NCBI GenBank assembly: GCA_021781185.1
Contig: JAJXXI010000548.1
Coordinates: 1 to 7,884, forward strand
From: a bacterium
Lineage (GTDB): Bacteria; Verrucomicrobiota; Verrucomicrobiia; Limisphaerales; UBA11358
DNA: 7,884 bases
Direction of reading: 5' to 3'
The notes below the pieces were generated by a model, which worked only from the letters and a program-made list of their open reading frames with translations, was not told the DNA's origin and searched no databases. Position numbers and translations under genes: made by a program. This document shows, in pieces, positions 6,524 through 7,884 of the stretch (position 1 is the stretch's first letter; each line of letters opens with the position of its first letter).

Positions 6524-6552
6524 AATGTAGCGGGAGAAACCGGTTTCGGCAA
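6524..6552 (-). promoter_or_regulatory. Candidate leaderless promoter of the minus-strand cluster
   Basis: On the minus strand TTGCCG (6552-6547) and TACATT (6529-6524) are separated by the optimal 17 bases; each matches the sigma-70 consensus at 4 of 6 positions. The -10 element ends six bases before the ATG at 6517, so transcription would be expected to begin on or beside the A of the start codon. The absence of any Shine-Dalgarno sequence agrees with a leaderless mRNA. This is inference from spacing alone. Confidence 0.45.
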
Positions 6553-6611
6553 GCCGGGCGCGGGTTTAAGTCCTTGCCGTAAGCGCGCGGCCTTTGTTAG
6601 CCTTGGCCATC

Positions 6612-7367
6612 ATGGCGGCCATCGGCAGATTTTCCAAAGGCAACGAAGTTTTTTACGCCAAAGTGGTGGACGGCGAAATCTTTCGTCTGCGGGGCGATGT
6701 CTTCGGCTCCCCTTCCTTTGAACGCAATCCCACCCCGCGCAAAGGCATCAGGACGCTGGTCCCGGTCGTTCCGAGCAAAATCATCGCCGTCGGCATCAAC
6801 TATCTGGATCATGCCCGCGAAATGGGCCGCGAGCTGCCGAAAGAACCGCTGATCTGGCTCAAGGCCACCACGTCGCTGCTGCCGGACGGCGGGAAAATTG
6901 AAATTCCCTTTCCGGAGCACCGCACCGATTTCGAGGCGGAACTGGCGATTGTCATCAGCCGCAAAATCCGCAACGTCAGCCCCACCACCGCCGCCCGATA
7001 CATTTTGGGTTACACCGCCGCGCAGGACATCAGCGACCGGCACATCCAGAAATCCGACGGCCAATGGGCGCGCTGCAAATCGTTTGACACCTTTACGCCA
7101 TTGGGGCCGTATGTGGAAACGAACATTGACCCGAACGAACTGGGCATCCAGCAGTTTCAAAACGGCCAGTTGCGCCAGAATTCCAACACCAAGCAGCTCA
7201 TTTTCAAGCCCGCCCAGCTCGTCAGTTTCATCTCCACCAACATGACGCTCCTGCCGGGCGACGTCATCCTCACCGGCACGCCCAGCGGTGTCGGCCCCAT
7301 CCAAAGCGGCGACCGGCTGGAAGTGCGGATTCAAGGTCTCACGCCCCTGGTCAACTCCGTGAAATAA
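6612..7367 (+). CDS. Fumarylacetoacetate hydrolase (FAH) family protein (251 aa)
   Basis: Cytoplasmic metal-dependent enzyme of the FAH superfamily, whose members cleave or isomerise acylpyruvates and related beta-keto acids in aromatic and sugar-acid breakdown. The catalytic segment GINYLDHARE is at 61-70 (H67 and E70 are the usual pair). Metal ligands are E108 and E110 in DFEAELA, and D139 in AAQDISDR. RCKSFDTFTPLGP is at 154-166 and the family hallmark TGTPSGVG at 221-228. An N-terminal cap of about 50 residues precedes the catalytic fold, as in the YcgM and HpaG-like group. Length is normal for single-domain bacterial members. I chose ATG 6612; a TTG at 6594 would add six residues. No Shine-Dalgarno sequence is visible. 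The substrate cannot be told from sequence: acylpyruvase, oxaloacetate decarboxylase-like and hydroxymuconate isomerase activities all occur in this group. It is divergent from the 43-aa gene, 94 bases away. Confidence 0.92.
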   Translation: MAAIGRFSKGNEVFYAKVVDGEIFRLRGDVFGSPSFERNPTPRKGIRTLVPVVPSKIIAVGINYLDHAREMGRELPKEPLIWLKATTSLLPDGGKIEIPFPEHRTDFEAELAIVISRKIRNVSPTTAARYILGYTAAQDISDRHIQKSDGQWARCKSFDTFTPLGPYVETNIDPNELGIQQFQNGQLRQNSNTKQLIFKPAQLVSFISTNMTLLPGDVILTGTPSGVGPIQSGDRLEVRIQGLTPLVNSVK

Positions 7368-7452
7368 ACGCGCCAGGCCGGCCGGTTTTCCGCCCCTGCC
7401 CGCGCAGAATTCAAGTCTTCCATTTCAGCGTCCCCGCCGAACACAAATTTCA

Positions 7453-7482
7453 TTGTCAACTCCGCCAGCGGCTGGCTAACTC
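7453..7482 (+). promoter_or_regulatory. Weak candidate promoter of the TPR gene
   Basis: TTGTCA at 7453-7458 matches the -35 consensus at 5 of 6 positions. TAACTC at 7477-7482, 18 bases on, is a poor -10. If used, transcription would begin close to the GTG at 7488. The -35 is good but the -10 is weak, so this is tentative. Confidence 0.22.
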
Positions 7483-7487
7483 GCCGC

Positions 7488-7884
7488 GTGACAGAACCAA
7501 CGGACAACGCCCCGGGGCAGCCGTCCAGCCTTGATCCATTTCAACAGCGGTTGAAGGAGGCGTTTGACCTGCACAATGCAGGCCAACATTCAGACGCCGA
7601 ATCCGCCGGCCGGGCGTTGATGCGAATCAATCCGCGCGACCCCCAACTGCTTTTCCTACTGGGAATGGTTTTGCACAAAACGGGCCGGAGCCGGGAAGCA
7701 TTAAACCATCTCGAACTGGCCGCAAAACTGCAACCGCAGTCCGCCCGGATTTTCAACGGACTCGGTTTTGTTCACCAGGGCCTGCGGGATTTTTCAGCCG
7801 CCCGGGACTATTATTCCAAGGCCGTCGAACTGGGCATGCTTTCCGGTGATACCCTCTACAGCCTTGGCAATGTCTGCTACCAGC
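7488..7884 (+). CDS. Tetratricopeptide-repeat protein, N-terminal 132 codons (runs off right edge)
   Basis: From GTG 7488 the frame is open to the window edge. After a short polar, proline-containing start (residues 1-17), repeats of the 34-residue TPR type are visible at about 18-51, 52-85 and 86-119, with a fourth beginning near 120. Typical positions are seen: the A-G-x-x-x-x-A pattern in NAGQHSDAESAGRAL, the GMVLHKTGRSREAL segment at 59-72, and the GLGFVHQGLRDFSAARDYY segment at 91-109. TPR arrays bind protein partners. In this kind of genome they often precede a transferase or methyltransferase domain, which would lie beyond the edge. There is no signal peptide or membrane segment in the visible part. 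The start is uncertain: GTG 7488 is the first usual start after the FAH stop codon, in the same reading frame, and no Shine-Dalgarno sequence precedes it. Confidence 0.82.
   Translation, partial: MTEPTDNAPGQPSSLDPFQQRLKEAFDLHNAGQHSDAESAGRALMRINPRDPQLLFLLGMVLHKTGRSREALNHLELAAKLQPQSARIFNGLGFVHQGLRDFSAARDYYSKAVELGMLSGDTLYSLGNVCYQ

Noticed and set aside
6597..7334. A 245-residue minus-strand open frame opposite the FAH gene
   Set aside because: The plus strand has all FAH hallmarks. The antisense product has low-complexity G, V and D-rich composition.
7371..7410. Terminator after the FAH gene, from GGCCGGCC followed by TTTT
   Set aside because: The eight-base palindrome at 7376-7383 has no loop and the T run is only four bases, so no stable hairpin of terminator type forms.
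1..7884. CRISPR arrays, tRNA genes, insertion sequences, phage or defence genes
   Set aside because: I saw no regularly spaced repeats, cloverleaf, transposase motif, terminal inverted repeats or known defence domain.

Overview
The window looks like a chromosomal stretch from a Verrucomicrobiota bacterium (a Pedosphaera/Limisphaerales-type genome is my best guess). The main reason is the 139-aa gene at 5965-6384, which I recognise as the Minf_1886 family, known essentially from Verrucomicrobia and Planctomycetes. High GC, almost no Shine-Dalgarno sequences, and the presence of DUF2934 and DUF4450 proteins fit this. The assignment is inference from families; there is no rRNA here.

Layout. At the left edge the first 25 codons of rpsJ (ribosomal protein S10) run leftwards out of the window. 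A 316-base gene-free region separates it from a divergent small basic DUF2934 protein (392-691, plus strand). That region carries a plausible rpsJ promoter whose -35 box lies in a perfect 15-bp palindrome. A second gene-free block (692-986) follows, with a weak hairpin that could end the DUF2934 transcript.

From 6517 down to 987 there is a four-gene minus-strand cluster. In transcription order it holds a 43-aa single-span membrane microprotein, the Minf_1886-family protein (one base downstream, so probably translationally coupled), a 1140-aa secreted DUF4450 protein resembling glycoside hydrolases of the six-hairpin type, and a cardiolipin synthase with two intact HKD motifs. Gaps are 1, 59 and 53 bases, so one transcript is possible, though cardiolipin synthase may have its own promoter.

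Divergent from that cluster, on the plus strand, is a fumarylacetoacetate hydrolase (FAH) family enzyme (6612-7367) with its metal ligands in place. After a 120-base gap comes the 5' part of a tetratricopeptide-repeat protein that runs off the right edge.

The genes do not form one obvious pathway. The DUF4450 protein points to polysaccharide or glycoside breakdown outside the cytoplasm. Cardiolipin synthase is membrane housekeeping, rpsJ is translation, and the FAH enzyme is catabolism of acylpyruvate-like compounds. I found no mobile element, CRISPR array, tRNA or rRNA, and no evident defence system. The points most worth a second look are the unannotated 43-aa membrane gene and its apparently leaderless promoter, the palindrome on the rpsJ promoter, and the uncharacterised 1140-aa DUF4450 enzyme.
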